Part shown: one piece after another, positions 11,346 through 21,804 of the stretch
How the letters are laid out: each line of letters opens with the position of its first letter
How positions within the stretch are numbered: position 1 is the stretch's first letter
Origin: Rattus norvegicus
Taxonomy: Eukaryota > Chordata > Mammalia > Rodentia > Muridae
Direction of reading: 5' to 3'
Assembly (NCBI RefSeq): GCF_036323735.1
Contig: NC_086034.1
Coordinates: 71,973,939 to 72,037,938 of the forward strand
DNA: 64,000 nucleotides
Program-made: the position numbers and the translations under genes
The notes under the pieces: model-generated
The model's database searches: none
Told to the model about the DNA's origin: nothing
What the model saw: only the letters and a program-made list of their open reading frames with translations

Positions 11346-12675
11346 TAAAAGCAAATACCTGTTAGATCTACCGGGGTCCCTAGGGAGGAGCTACATTTCA
11401 CTTCCTGTGCTCAGCACAGTACTGGCTATATTGGAAGACTCTAAGAAACTCTGTTGATTGGAAATTGGTCATCAGGGATGAGAGGGTAGAAGAACATTTG
11501 CAAACTGTAGTGGCCCATGGTGCAGAATAGCCCAAGCCAAGGTCCTAGGACAGGTGACTTTGACTGGGGCCTTCCTGGCAAGTCTGGAATGCTTTAAGTG
11601 TCCCAACAGGCAGTGCTTTCTAAAGCCTGTGCCCTTTCCCACCTTGCCTCCCCACCATGGCTGATAAAAGTCTATATGAGGCTTGTAACTTGGCCCCTGT
11701 CAGACAGGCATTAAGAATGACAGACTCAGAGCCAGGCTGAGGGACTTAGATCTGGTGGAGAATCAGCAGTTGGTTTAAGCTACTGAGACCTGTACAGAGC
11801 TATGGGCAGAGCGAGGCCCCGCGTGCAGTTAGTGCGAGTCCATTCCGTCTGGTTTCTTTCAAGTACAGATAATCCCTTCTACCTGGCCAGACAGCTGAAG
11901 TGTTTTCATTTTTTTTTTTAAATTTGGTAATAAATCTGCCAACTCTGGAAGGCTCCAGCTAGGATCCCTGTTTGCTACGTCTACACCAATGTCTCATAAA
12001 ATAGTATAATGTGAAAAAGAAAAACGTATATCTTACACTTTGTCTGCTCTGCATTATGGCGGTCCTCTATTCATCCCCAATACAAATGTCTGACCTTCAC
12101 ACGGAGTTCAAACACTCTCTGTCAAACTGGAGGAGAGACTGCATTTCTCCACCTTCCTCTCCCTGGCCCCACTTCCTGCACCAATTTTGCCTGAGAGGGA
12201 GCAGGGTCTGCTGCTAAATGTGTCACACTGGTTTAATACTCCCTAGGAGGAAAAAAAAAGAGACTAGCATAAACGATTCTACGGCGTGCCCGTTAACCAT
12301 GTTCAGATGGCCCCTCCCACCCCTCTTTTCTCTCCCTCTGGGCAAATGTGTGTAGAATACACTGATACAGGGCATCCTGTCGCTGAGGGCGGACTTGTGT
12401 TTATGGGAGGTAATTTTCCACACAACCAGATCTTCAACAATATCAGTTAATATTCAGTAGAACCAAACACCTCTCCAAGTTCATCTGCCTCTGTTCCTCT
12501 CCACGTCAGTTCAAAAGGGTCACCGAGCAACATACACTGTTTTGTTCCTACTCTTTGTCTTTGTGCCATGCCATTGTCCTGCACTGATTCTGGCCCTCTC
12601 TCTATTCTGCCCAGCTCAGCCTTGCCTACTCTCAATGCTTACTGCCTCCTCGAAGACTTTGTGGATTATACTACT
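11346..12675. other. unassigned sequence
   Basis: No gene or clear transposon recognised. A short poly-T occurs near 11910. Several small open frames show no recognisable domain. Confidence 0.45.
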
Positions 12676-12797
12676 CCAAGTGTTTCTTTTTTTTTCTTTT
12701 CTTTTTTTAGGAGCTGGGGACTGAACCCAGGGCCTTGTGCTTGCTAGGCAAGCGCTCTACCACTGAGCTAAATCCCCAACCCCCCAAGTGTTTCTTT
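12676..12797 (-). mobile_element. ID element (rat SINE), antisense, with target-site duplication
   Basis: The ID body lies at about 12709-12785 in antisense with a T-rich tail in front. The tRNA-like head with the 'gggctgaaccc'-type B box and the A-box end are near consensus. The 14-base word 'ccaagtgtttcttt' flanks it at 12676-12689 and 12784-12797. Near-consensus sequence and an exact duplication mean a recent, rat-lineage insertion. Confidence 0.93.
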
Positions 12798-12933
12798 ACT
12801 CGGGACTTCACCAGCACTTACAGCTCACAGCATCTTCTTTTGGGGTCCAGCCATGCCCCGCTTTTTAATGGCTGCTGCCACTTCTCTATGTGATCGTTCT
12901 TCAACCTTCACTTCATTTTACCCTCTTCCTTCT

Positions 12934-13262
12934 TGTGGTGGTTTGAATATGCTTGGCCCAGGGACTGACACTATTTGGCGTTGTGTGGCCTGGTTGGAGT
13001 AGGTGTGTCACTGTGGTTGTGGGCTTTAAAACCCTCATCCTAGCTGCCTGGAAGTCAGTCTTCGGCCAGCAGCCTTCAGATGAAGACATAGACCTCTCAG
13101 CTCTGCCTGCACCACGGGCCCGCCTGGACACTGCCATGCTCTCGCCTTGATGATACTGGACTGAACCTCTGAACCTGTAAGCTAGCCCCAATTAAATGTC
13201 ATCCTTATAAGAGTGGCCTTGGTCATGGTGTCTGTTCATAGCAGTAAAACCCTAAGCACTCA
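12934..13262 (+). mobile_element. solo LTR, rodent MaLR/ERVL-class
   Basis: It begins 'tgtggtggtttgaat' and carries 'ccccaattaaatg' followed by 'cttataagag' and 'cagtaaaaccctaa', the same family as 16754-17136. The AATTAAA word is the expected LTR polyadenylation signal. Ends and target-site duplication are less clear than for that sister copy. Confidence 0.7.
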
Positions 13263-13289
13263 TTCTTCTTCTCTTCTTCCTCCTCATTC

Positions 13290-13442
13290 TCATTCTTATT
13301 CTGTGACAAGGATTCAAAACGAAGACGAGACTGGCCTAGGGCACACCATGTTGGCAGAGACAGCCTTGAACTTACAGTGATTCTCTTTCTTCAGCTCAGC
13401 TGCTAGGACTCCAGGTGCGAGCCACCACGCTGGCTGTCGCAG
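13290..13442 (-). mobile_element. B1-type SINE, antisense
   Basis: The words 'gagactggcctagg', 'agccttgaacttacag', 'tgctaggactccaggtg' and 'cgagccaccacgctggct' follow the antisense order of a 7SL-derived B1. It is moderately diverged. Confidence 0.75.
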
Positions 13443-14017
13443 TTCTGAAACTTCTTTAGTAGACCGTAATGTCTTAGAGGTGCCGCTTTCCTTTCTGTTG
13501 CCAAATGCAGTTTTTACTGTCTAGCAAACAGTAATGACTATGGAAACAATGACCTTGGGGTGGGTGTGCCTGTGGTGGTGTGGCCTGAATTTTCTAGGTT
13601 TGAGCAGTCAGAAAAATAATTTACACTTTTAAGGCAAGGGAGAGTCTTGACATGGGGTTATGGGTGCCGAGGTCTTTTCTCTTGCTTGGCTCCTTCAGGA
13701 GCCTGGGTAGAGTTAGTGAAACTGCCCAGAAGTATACTGATGGACGCTGGATTTCCTGATACACTAGGCTGTTCAAATTTCCAAGGTCACTGTGCCTCTA
13801 TGCCAGCACCTTCTTCAAGACCCTCTGCATCTCCCAGGCTTCCACATGCAGACTGTATTTTAACCAGAGCAGGGACTTAAGTATCTTGGTGTTTACTCAT
13901 ATGTGTGGGATGAAACCACGGGCTGCCTTCTTCCTCCGCCCCTGTTTGCACCCGAAGGCTACTCTATGGGCCCCTTTGATTTGTGGCCGCAGTTTGTAGC
14001 TGTCGTCGATTTCTTTG
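13443..14017. other. unassigned sequence
   Basis: No gene or named repeat recognised. Confidence 0.4.
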
Positions 14018-14050
14018 TTGTTGTTGTTGTTGCTGCTGCTGCTGCTGCTA
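14018..14050. repeat. (TTG)n(CTG)n trinucleotide repeat
   Basis: Five TTG units run directly into five to six CTG units. The plus-strand frame gives Val and Ala runs and is an artefact. Confidence 0.85.
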
Positions 14051-14059
14051 CCGTTTTCT

Positions 14060-14200
14060 TGCTGCTCGATTTTAAGCTGAGTGTTTGGGTAGTAAATATG
14101 GTTTACACCGACTCGGCTGGAAATAATAGCATTTATGCGCTGAAGTTATTTCCAAAACCTGCGGTATGTGTATACAAATAGATCCACGGCAGGGCCCTGA
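14060..14200. promoter_or_regulatory. candidate conserved noncoding element (weak)
   Basis: Single-copy DNA with 'gtagtaaatatgg', 'gaaataatagcatttatg' and several CpG-containing words. It looks constrained but there is no direct proof in a single sequence. Confidence 0.25.
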
Positions 14201-15059
14201 GACTGGGGAGAGCACAGACTCAATAAAGCCTTTGAGATGGAGTATAAACAGGTGTCTGCGACTAGGACTAAGCCAGGCAGATAGGGCGCATATCACCCCC
14301 CACCCCTGATGCTGGCTCTGAAGTGGAGCCCTACCATAAACACTGTGCTCAGTGCTGGGGAGGTAGGAGGCATCTTTGTGATTATATTTACCTGTTCGAT
14401 GCTCACTTGCGTTCGTTTGAGCACCTCACATTAAACTCCTTGCATTTCTATGCGTTCACCCTCAGTGAACCTCGGTGGTGTTAAACTTTAATTGCTCTGG
14501 ATCCTGGTAAAGGGAAACTGTGCCAAGAAACCATGGGATTAGCTTATAAAACTAAGCAGCCCTCTTCTCTTCTGAAATGGCTGTCAGTCTGGGATCGTTG
14601 GCATGTTGGATGGACCCGGGCATGGTGCACAGAGTCCATGGACTCTCCATGCTGGTCACCTCCTCTTCCTCCTGATCAAGAGCAAAGGAATTCCAGGTTG
14701 CCGAGGAATAAATTAGAGAGCTGTCTCCTGAAGTTGGCTAGAACTGGTTTTGAGATAAAGATCGTTCACTGGTGGATCTGCATTGCTCCCGGAACAAGTA
14801 CTCGTCTCCTTGTCTGACGATTGTCTGGAAGTGGAGCCCACATCTTGACCCCACATGAAGGTCTTGTTGGCCAAGGGTTTGATGATTTCAAAGGTGTCTT
14901 GGCTCTGTGTTGAAAGCTGTGTGACAAAAGCACAGGAAGGGTGTCCCGATTGCTCCCCAACTTGTAAATGCCAAGCAGAAATCTTGTTGCAGTTCCTAAA
15001 TGCCACATTCCGGCGTGTTTATTGTCCCCCTCCTAACGGGGAAAGATGGTGAATGGACT
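14201..15059. other. unassigned sequence
   Basis: No gene or clear transposon. The part at 14400-14510 is single-copy and has 'cattaaactcc' and 'gttaaactttaattgc', but I cannot say more. Confidence 0.4.
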
Positions 15060-15640
15060 AATAATTCAGGAGCCGAGAACATGTTTATTTGATTTTTAGA
15101 GCTTTAGCAAATACAGTGTGTACAAAACCCGGTGCCAACAGCATGCATAATTCCTCCAGGAATGGGGCCGATAGAAACAGAAAGCTTGCATGCTTCAAAA
15201 CTGTAACCAATATTTACACATCTGAGTGACTAATTCTCCACTCTGAGCAGGAGAACAATGGGCGTAATAGTCAGGTGCGTTAATGCAGAGCACGCTCATC
15301 TGGTGACTTGGATATTTGACACACAAATAAACTTGGGAGGGCGGCGTGGGCAGGGGGAGATGCGGAGGCCTTTTATCTACCTGTGTAACCATACACCAAA
15401 CAGCAGGTTACAAGCCCGCTCAGAAAATGCTGACCCAATGCTGTTCTGGTACCTCATGTGCAGGATTGGCAGATGATTTGCAGCGCTGCAGGAGTTCTGT
15501 AGCTGACCTCATTAGCGGAGCGTTTCCTGGCTTGTTAGCATCATATTTGTATAATTTACAGCACCTTCCTTTTTATGGAATGTGTTTCTTGCAGAGTGTA
15601 ATGGCAGCAATATATTTAACCTATTGCATTTAGGCATGCT
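15060..15640. promoter_or_regulatory. candidate conserved noncoding element
   Basis: About 580 bp of repeat-free, single-copy DNA keeps a mixed composition with intact-looking motifs: 'gcatgcataattcctcc', 'gactaattctcc', 'ggcgtaatagtcagg', 'cctcattagcggagcg', 'gtataatttacagc' and 'tgcatttaggcatgc'. The retained CpGs next to homeodomain-type cores are typical of developmental enhancers. No open frame with splice sites accompanies it. This is inference from sequence character only. Confidence 0.42.
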
Positions 15641-15743
15641 TTTGCTGCAGGCAGCCTGTAGACATAAAGGGCATTTCCTCCTCTCTTGCATGGGCTCTTT
15701 TCATTTGGGGCGTATGGGCTGCTGCTGCCGCTGCTGCTGTTGC

Positions 15744-15755
15744 TGGTGTGTGTAA

Positions 15756-15798
<43 letters not shown>

Positions 15799-15930
15799 TA
15801 TGTGTTTGTGTGTGTGTGTGAATGTATGTGTTTGTGTGTGTGTGAATGTATATGTTTGTTTGTGTGTGTGTGAATGTATATGTTTGTGTGTGTGTGTGAA
15901 TGTATGTGTGTGTGTGTGTGTTGGTATGTG
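15744..15930. repeat. TG-rich minisatellite with about 26-bp higher-order unit
   Basis: After a plain (TG)n start, the word 'gaatgtatgtgtttgtg' or a one-base variant recurs at 15794, 15820, 15844, 15872 and 15898, giving spacings of 26, 24, 28 and 26 bp. The array thus has a unit above the dinucleotide. A short CTG/CCG run (15718-15742) lies just before it. Confidence 0.9.
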
Positions 15931-16440
15931 CAAGTTTATGAGTGTATACACATATGTATATGTTACCTGGAAGACATGAATAGGTCCTGGAGATAGGTCT
16001 CTTACTCCAAGGACAGTGACCACTTCTAAGATCTGCTTGCTTCATTGCCACAAGGTGTGGCTTTGGGTGCGGCGAAGCTTACTGGCTTCTCTCTCTTGCT
16101 TTGAAAGAGATAGATACTGGGAATTGTTTCTTTTGGGTGGGAGTGACAGTGGTGAATGATGCTCTTCAGAGTGTTGGCATACAGAAGGAAGTCTTCAAGA
16201 GTCTCTGAATGATGTCTTAGAGGTTTCTTCCTAAAAAGATAAAAGAGAAAATTGAAGAAAGTTACATGCTCCCTTCCCCCAAGGACGGGTTCTGTCTTAA
16301 ATAAGCTTGTACCTTGGGAAAAATGTAGATTATTTATAATATATAGAGATATATGATTTATTTTCCTCTCCCTCTCTGAAGAAGTAGAACAAGGAGAAAT
16401 GGCCAGGGAAACTAGAGAGTGTCTGAAGATGAAGAAGAAG
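15931..16440. other. unassigned sequence
   Basis: No gene or named repeat recognised; short AT-rich part near 16325-16370. Confidence 0.4.
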
Positions 16441-16457
16441 GTGTGTGTCCTAGTTGG

Positions 16458-16508
<51 letters not shown>

Positions 16509-16753
16509 TGACAGGAGCTGGAGTTATCTGAAAAGAGGAACTTCAGCTGAGAAAATGCCTCCACCAGAATGCCTGTAGGCAAGTGTGGGGGTCATTTTCT
16601 TGACTGAAGTTTGATGTGGGAGGACCCAGTTCACTGTGTGTGATACCCACTGGGCAGGTCCTGAAGTGACTAAGGAAACAAACTGAGAAAGCCAGGGGGC
16701 TGGAGTAATCAGCATTCCTCTGTGGTTACTGCTTCAGTTCCTACCTCCATATT
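16441..16753 (+). mobile_element. LTR of rodent MaLR/ERVL class, 5' part, split by a younger LTR
   Basis: The sequence is homologous to the LTR at 10467-10874 ('ggagttatctg', 'gagaaaatgcctccacc', 'ctgagaaagccag') but contains a (TG)n expansion at 16461-16507. It stops at 16753 and resumes at 17137, where the other LTR of the window family is inserted. The two halves make one old element. Confidence 0.72.
16461..16507. repeat. (TG)n microsatellite inside the LTR
   Basis: A pure TG run of about 47 bp has grown inside the 5' end of the LTR, probably from a 'ttgtgtgt' seed that the family carries there. Confidence 0.95.
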
Positions 16754-17136
16754 TGTGGTGGTTTGAATCAGCTTGGCCCAGGGAATGGCACTATTAGGAG
16801 GTGTGGCCTTGTTGGACTAGTTGTGGCCTTGTTAGAGGAAGTGTGTCACTGTGGGCATGGGCTTTAAAACTCTCGTCCTAGCTACCTGGAATCCAGTCTT
16901 CTCCTAATGGCCTTCAGATGAAGATGTAGAACTCTCAGCTCCTACTGTACCATACCTGCCTGGACACTGCCATGTTCCTGCCTTAATGATAACTGTCTGA
17001 ACCTTTAAACCTGCAAGCCATGATGATACTCAACTGGACCTCTGAACCTGTAAGCCAGCCCCAATTAAATACTGTCTTTATAAGAGTTGCCTTGGTCATG
17101 GTGTCTGTTCACAGCAGTAAAACCCTAGCTTAGACA
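16754..17136 (+). mobile_element. solo LTR with exact 5-bp target-site duplication
   Basis: This 383-bp element starts 'tgtggtggtttgaat' and ends 'tagcttagaca', so it has TG and CA ends. The pentamer atatt lies on both sides (16749-16753 and 17137-17141). A 5-bp duplication with TG/CA ends is the signature of ERVL/MaLR integration, which settles that this family is an LTR. The polyadenylation signal is AATTAAA at about 17062. It contains an internal partial duplication of its 3' third ('tgatgatactcaactggacc'). Confidence 0.85.
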
Positions 17137-17285
17137 ATATTTCTGCCTTGAGTTCCTCCCCCAACTTCCTTCTGTGCTGGACTGTGGTGTGAGGTATAAG
17201 CCAAATAAATCTTTTCTTCCCCAAGTTGCTAATGATCATAGTGTTTTATCATAGCAACAGAAAGCAATTAAAACCATGTAAAAGA
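17137..17285 (+). mobile_element. LTR of rodent MaLR/ERVL class, 3' part
   Basis: This is the continuation of the element at 16441-16753 after the nested LTR. It contains 'gccaaataaatc' (AATAAA) and 'cccaagttgctaatg', the 3' end shared with the LTR at 10467-10874. Confidence 0.7.
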
Positions 17286-17742
17286 AATGTTGGCCCCGTA
17301 ATCCAAGGCTCTGATACTAGTGTCTGCTGCCATGAGCCAGGACGTCACAACCTTGAGTAATTGTACTTTCTTTAAGGTCACAGCTCAGACACCGGGGTGT
17401 GTGGAGTCTCTGGAACCAGACATTGCATGTTCTAAGGCCTTCCTTTCTGCTGTTCTGCATGCAGAGGAAGGCTGAAAGCTGGGGTTCTCACCAGCCCACA
17501 ATGCAGAAGTGGTAGGTGGAGTGACAAAATAAAGAGATATGCTCTCCAGGGTCTGCCAGTGGCCTTCAGTTTCCTCTCCTGAGGGAACAGATTAGGCTGT
17601 TTGACAAAGCAACTGAACAGTGTCATCATTCAGAAACCAAGGTAGGGTGATTTTTAGAGCTCAGATGAATACTTGGGAGAGAGCATAGACAGATGCTTAC
17701 TTCCTTTCCAGGAGTACTCTCCTTCAGGAGAAATTCACCTCA
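17286..17742. other. unassigned sequence
   Basis: No gene or named repeat recognised. Confidence 0.4.
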
Positions 17743-18154
17743 TGTGGCAGTGGTTTGAATAGGAATGGTCCCTGGAATTGTGATGGTTTGAGTGGAATGG
17801 CTCTCATAGGCTTATGTATTTGATTTGAATGCTTTCTCATTAGGTAATGACACTATTTGAAATTATGAGGTGGTGTGGTCTTGTTGGAGTAGGTGTGGCC
17901 TTGTTGGAGGAAGTGTGCTAAAGGGAAAAGGCTATGAGGTTTTAGAAGCCCAAGCCAAGCCCAGTGCCTCTTTCCTCCCCGCTGCCTACAAATCTGGAGG
18001 TAGAAATCCCAGCTCCTTCTCCAGCACCATTCCTTCCTATGTGCTATCATGTCTTTTCCCATGCTGATGACAGACTAAACCTCTGAACTGTAAACCGTTT
18101 GTGCAATTAAATGCTTACTCTTTCTTCTAAGAGACAGCATAGTCGACTAAAACA
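17743..18154 (+). mobile_element. solo LTR, rodent MaLR/ERVL-class, diverged
   Basis: It begins 'tgtggcagtggtttgaat' and ends near 'gactaaaaca', with 'gtgtggtcttgttggag' and 'gtgcaattaaatgc' inside. It is related to the 16754-17136 family but more diverged. Flanking pentamers do not match clearly. Confidence 0.65.
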
Positions 18155-18763
18155 TCCCAGGAGCAAGGTACACAGGCAGGCCCTGTACTTTGTCAAACTC
18201 AATAGACTGAGAAGGTCAGTATTCTATCAAATGACCTGAGGTTCAAGGCAAGCTTCTTCTGATTGGCTAATCAGTCTACAGTTCTTCCCATGTTCCTTCT
18301 GTCCCCAGCTTCAGAAGTTTCCGGAGCCTCCCTGATCCTGGTATGTGTTACAATTGCAATTCCTTTTGTTTTTACTGAAAAGATCAAGTGTTCAGTCTGA
18401 ATCCACGGGGGTTGGATTTTAGGACCCCTGAGGTCACCCAAATCCATGGGTGTCCCAGTCCTTCATGTAAGCTGCCGTTCGTTGCCTTTAACTTAATATA
18501 CCCACATGTTACCTCTACATTATTTATAATACATACGCCAATGAAAATGTTACATAAACAGTTGTTAGACGGTATGGCTTAGGAATGATTTCAGGGAAGA
18601 CAGCCCAGCCCAACACTGTCAGCTCACAGTTAATCAAATCAGTACAAGTGAAACGTATGGTCACCGAGGACCGACTGTGTCCCTCCAGAACTCAAGAGTG
18701 CAACAGTTTGTGCAATTGTTCCCAAGGTTAAATGTATTTATATATAAAAATGGAAGGGGCATT
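18155..18763. other. unassigned sequence
   Basis: No gene or clear transposon recognised. Confidence 0.4.
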
Positions 18764-18875
18764 TATATTTGAGTTTTTTTTTTTTTTTGAGCTGGGGACC
18801 GAACCCAGGGCTTTGCGCTTCCTAGGTAAGCGCTCTACCACTGAGCTAAATCCCCAGCCCCTATATTTGAGTTTT
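18764..18875 (-). mobile_element. ID element (rat SINE), antisense, with target-site duplication
   Basis: The ID body is at about 18789-18861 in antisense behind a T-tail. The 14-base word 'tatatttgagtttt' repeats exactly at 18764-18777 and 18862-18875. The body is near consensus with one 'taggtaag' change in the A-box half. Confidence 0.93.
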
Positions 18876-18913
18876 AAATATGTCTTGTTACCTCCTGGAG
18901 GTAAAGGCATTGG

Positions 18914-18995
18914 TCAAAAACAAACAAACAACAACAACAAACCCGAGACAAACAAAAACAAAAGCAAAATTCAAAACAACCCCCCCCCCCAAATC
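18914..18995. repeat. A/C-rich low-complexity tract
   Basis: CAAA and CAA units, then AACAAAAAC words and a run of ten C. It is likely an expanded A-rich tail or plain low-complexity DNA. Confidence 0.8.
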
Positions 18996-19600
18996 CACCA
19001 CCCATCCAAGCAAAGCCATTGTGTATAGCTTCCCGGTTCAAGCTTCATGGGTCCATGCAATCCTAGGACATTTACAGAGTACCATTAAGTACTAGAACGT
19101 CAATGAAAGTTTGCCGTCCGGGAGCTCTTTGTCTCGGTCTTGGGTGAGGTGTCTATGCAGCTTAAATAGATGTATCAGTAGCATGATTTGATGCAGAGAG
19201 CTTCATTGTTTAGCCTCTACTAGTTTGATTGTCTTCAAATCTGTATGAGTAGGTACTGATTCACGTGCTCATTACACGGCCCCATCAGTCCCAGCCCCAC
19301 CACCTTTCCTTGCTTGGAAAACTATTTTTCCCTCCAGACAGTTAAGTGCATGGCTTGGTGTTTTCAATGAGGCATCTTCTTTCCTGCTAGCCAGAGGTTT
19401 GGTTAGATGAACTCTGTCCTGTCTGTAAAGGCGGATGCCACCATCTTTCAACTCCTCTTTGTGACTGGATCCTCTACTTAACCCTAGGTCACTTCAGTTT
19501 TGCTCAGTTTTGTGTGATCTAGAACTCCATACGATATCCATGCTCTCCTTCATCTTTAGCACATAAATGTGTCTGAATCTCCACCTTTTAAAAAAGAGAC
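18996..19600. other. unassigned sequence
   Basis: No gene or named repeat recognised. Confidence 0.4.
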
Positions 19601-19608
19601 TTATTATT

Positions 19609-19830
19609 TCTGTCTGTCTGTCTGTCTCTCCATGTGTGTGTGTGTGTGTGTCTGTCAATGTGTCTGTCTGTCTGTCTGAATTTGGTTTGTTCCCATATTT
19701 GCAGAAACCATAGAGGCCAGAAGGAAGCATCAGATCCCCCGTAGTAGGAATGATTGTGAACTAAAGGATATGGATGCTGGGAACGAAACCTGGGTCCTCT
19801 GCACAAGCCATCGCTGCTCTCTCCTCCCTC
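19609..19830 (-). mobile_element. B3-type SINE, antisense, with (TGTC)n/(TG)n tail
   Basis: A TGTC/TG simple repeat at 19609-19678 replaces the A-rich tail. Behind it come 'catagaggccagaagg', 'catcagatccc', 'gatgctgggaacgaaacc' and 'tgggtcctctgc', the antisense B3 order. Confidence 0.7.
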
Positions 19831-20382
19831 TGAATCTCTCCAATTAAAAAGATACAGCTAACGCCATTCCTTATCTCTGGATCAACTACTTCTTGTAGTT
19901 CCCCAGCCACCCTTTCTGAGCGGCCATGACACACTTAGTCCTGTGGCAGCTAAGCTCACGTTGGGTGGCTTCTGGCCTCACTTCATGGATTAAAACTATT
20001 CCCCATAGCCATCTATGAGCTACCAAACATTGACTGTAATCGGCATCGTCTCTACTCCCTATAAGCTAGCCCCTCTCCTTAGAACATCACGTTGGGTTTG
20101 TTCTCCTTTCTAGTCATTTCTTAGTTTGCTTTGTCCACTTCAGGTTTGATGGCTGCCCCTTCTGTGGAAGTGTCTGAGTTTCTACTCACTTTTTCTTCTT
20201 TGCAGGACCATTTTTTTTTTATCAATTTCTCACAGCTTCTGTGGCCGCTGTGAGATTTTGACAAAGATTGCCCTGAGATTCTGTAACTTCTTACCACATG
20301 GGGCCCCTTGGCTACATTGTTGCAAACGGACTGTTAGGTGGGACGGGAACCTAGTTCTCTTACACACTCTGCTCAGAATTCT
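19831..20382. other. unassigned sequence
   Basis: Nothing recognised. A poly-T of ten bases lies near 20211-20220. Confidence 0.4.
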
Positions 20383-20429
20383 GGGTGGGGGTTGTGGGGG
20401 GGGATGGTGGAGGGATGGGGAGGTGGGGG
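20383..20429 (+). other. G-rich tract with quadruplex potential
   Basis: At least six G runs of three to nine bases within 47 bp on the plus strand. No CpG island or other promoter mark surrounds it. Confidence 0.7.
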
Positions 20430-20959
20430 AGTAGTATGCCTATGAGATGTCCAGTAACTGTAAGGTGGTGGGAAGAGGATCGCAGTGTGGATGCCTGCAT
20501 TCTTCATATGCTTACAAAACCTACCATGACCCAAGAAAATAAGTCCTCTGCCTCTGGTTCATCTCTTGCCTCTGGTTTTGATCCTCTCCAGTGCTGACTG
20601 ACATCCTGAGACTCCTAACATCAGTGTGCCAACCCTTGGCTTTGAGATTCCATAACTACTTCTCTCTGCAGGAACATGACTCCAGCTCCATTCCCTTGCT
20701 TAAGAAACTTCTATTTCTCCTCCAGAGAGCTCTCTTCAGGCTGGCTTTTGTCAATGAGACTTGCTTTAGTCTGCTAGTCTTCTCCTTGTCTTGTGCTTCT
20801 ACCACACCTTGTTCATTGTTACTAACACTGATCAATAACTTAGGGGCTGGGATCTATCAGAATTTGTAGCTCTATTGTAAGTCCCAGGAAGGTCGGGGGG
20901 GATTCCTTGTTTGATAAATGAAACACAGGAGATCATTTGGCAGAAACCTGGTAACTTCA

Positions 20960-21240
20960 AAGAATTCTTGACTCACTTACAAAACCAGTAAATAATGACG
21001 CCCTGCTTAATTAAACACAGCAATCAGGGCAACAACAGCTTCTGATTATGAAATGGTTTGTAATATATTACGAATCATTTGTAATGGGAGGAGGATTTGT
21101 TATAAATATAAATGACAGGCTAAACACAATTTTGATAACGATCACTCCTGTGTAAGGTTATATGCCTTTACTTTTAATTATATAACCTCAATTGACCTTT
21201 GGAAGACCCTTTTCAGAGATGTCAAATAGATTATTAGCAC
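20960..21240. promoter_or_regulatory. candidate conserved noncoding element
   Basis: Repeat-free AT-rich DNA with clustered homeodomain-type sites: 'gtaaataatgacgcc', 'cttaattaaacac', 'gattatgaaatgg', 'gtaatatattacg' (palindromic), 'catttgtaatggg' and 'ttttaattatataacc'. The mix of TAAT cores with intact CpG words suggests an enhancer. Inferred from style only. Confidence 0.35.
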
Positions 21241-21354
21241 TTTACAGGTCTTCAAGCTGAGGTTTGGTGAAGCAACATGCCTTCCATTGAACAAACAAAA
21301 CAGCCAGGTCTCTATAGCCCAGAACCAGGAATTTGGTCTCTGTCCCAGGATATG

Positions 21355-21512
21355 AAAGAAAATAGAATGTACTGGATAGTGGGTTAATTGCTGGCCGTGC
21401 AAGCACAGGGACCTGAGTGCAATCCTGAGAACACACATGCAGAAAAGCTGAGCCCAGTAGGGGACATTTCTGATCCCTGTGCTCCTACAAGAAGATGGTA
21501 GTCAGAGACAGG
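21355..21512 (+). mobile_element. B4-like composite SINE, 5' part
   Basis: A tRNA-like head ('gctggccgtgcaagcac', 'ggacctgagtgcaatcc') is followed by a B1-like part ('aaaagctgagcccag'). The element is interrupted at 21512 and resumes at 21805. This is the composite tRNA/B1 arrangement of B4-like rodent SINEs. Confidence 0.6.
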
Positions 21513-21804
21513 AAGGTCCCTGGAGAGTGGCACTATTAGAGGGTGTGGCCCTGTGGGAGTAGGTGTGGTCTTGTTGGAGTATGTGTGTCACTGTTGCCTT
21601 AAGACCTAGCTTCCTAGCTGCCTGGAAGCCAGTATTCTGCCAGCAGCCTTCAGATGAAGATGTAGAACTCTCAGCCCCTCCTGCACCATGCCTGCCTGGA
21701 TGCTGCCATGTTCTCACCTTGATGATAATGGACTGAACCTCTGAACCTGCAAGCCAGCCCCAATTAAATGTTGTCTTTATAAGAATAAAAGCAAGGTCCC
21801 TGGA
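21513..21804 (+). mobile_element. retroposed LTR-transcript copy with 12-bp target-site duplication
   Basis: The insert (21525-21792) belongs to the same LTR family as 16754-17136 but is 5'-truncated and stops about 20 bases after the AATTAAA signal, where it runs into 'aataaaagc'. The 12-base word 'aaggtccctgga' flanks it at 21513-21524 and 21793-21804. LTR integrases make 5-bp duplications, so a 12-bp one with truncation and a stop at the polyadenylation site points to L1-type retrotransposition of an LTR-initiated or LTR-terminated RNA. Confidence 0.75.

Noticed and set aside
12709..12785. tRNA-like A-box and B-box sequences (also at 18789, 38032, 49578, 54770)
   Set aside because: These are the tRNA-Ala/BC1-derived heads of ID SINEs with A-tails and, in most cases, clear target-site duplications, not functional tRNA genes.
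15794..15930. Regularly spaced repeats that could suggest a CRISPR array
   Set aside because: The spacers are themselves TG repeats and the DNA is mammalian; it is a minisatellite.
15616..16051. Long open frames encoding His-Thr or Cys-Val repeats around TG/CA tracts (also at 101-215, 3184-3225, 3624-3796, 22768-22857, 29305-29353, 57317-57403)
   Set aside because: The frames are open only because dinucleotide repeats contain no stops. Composition is entirely repeat-driven and frames on both strands are open at once.
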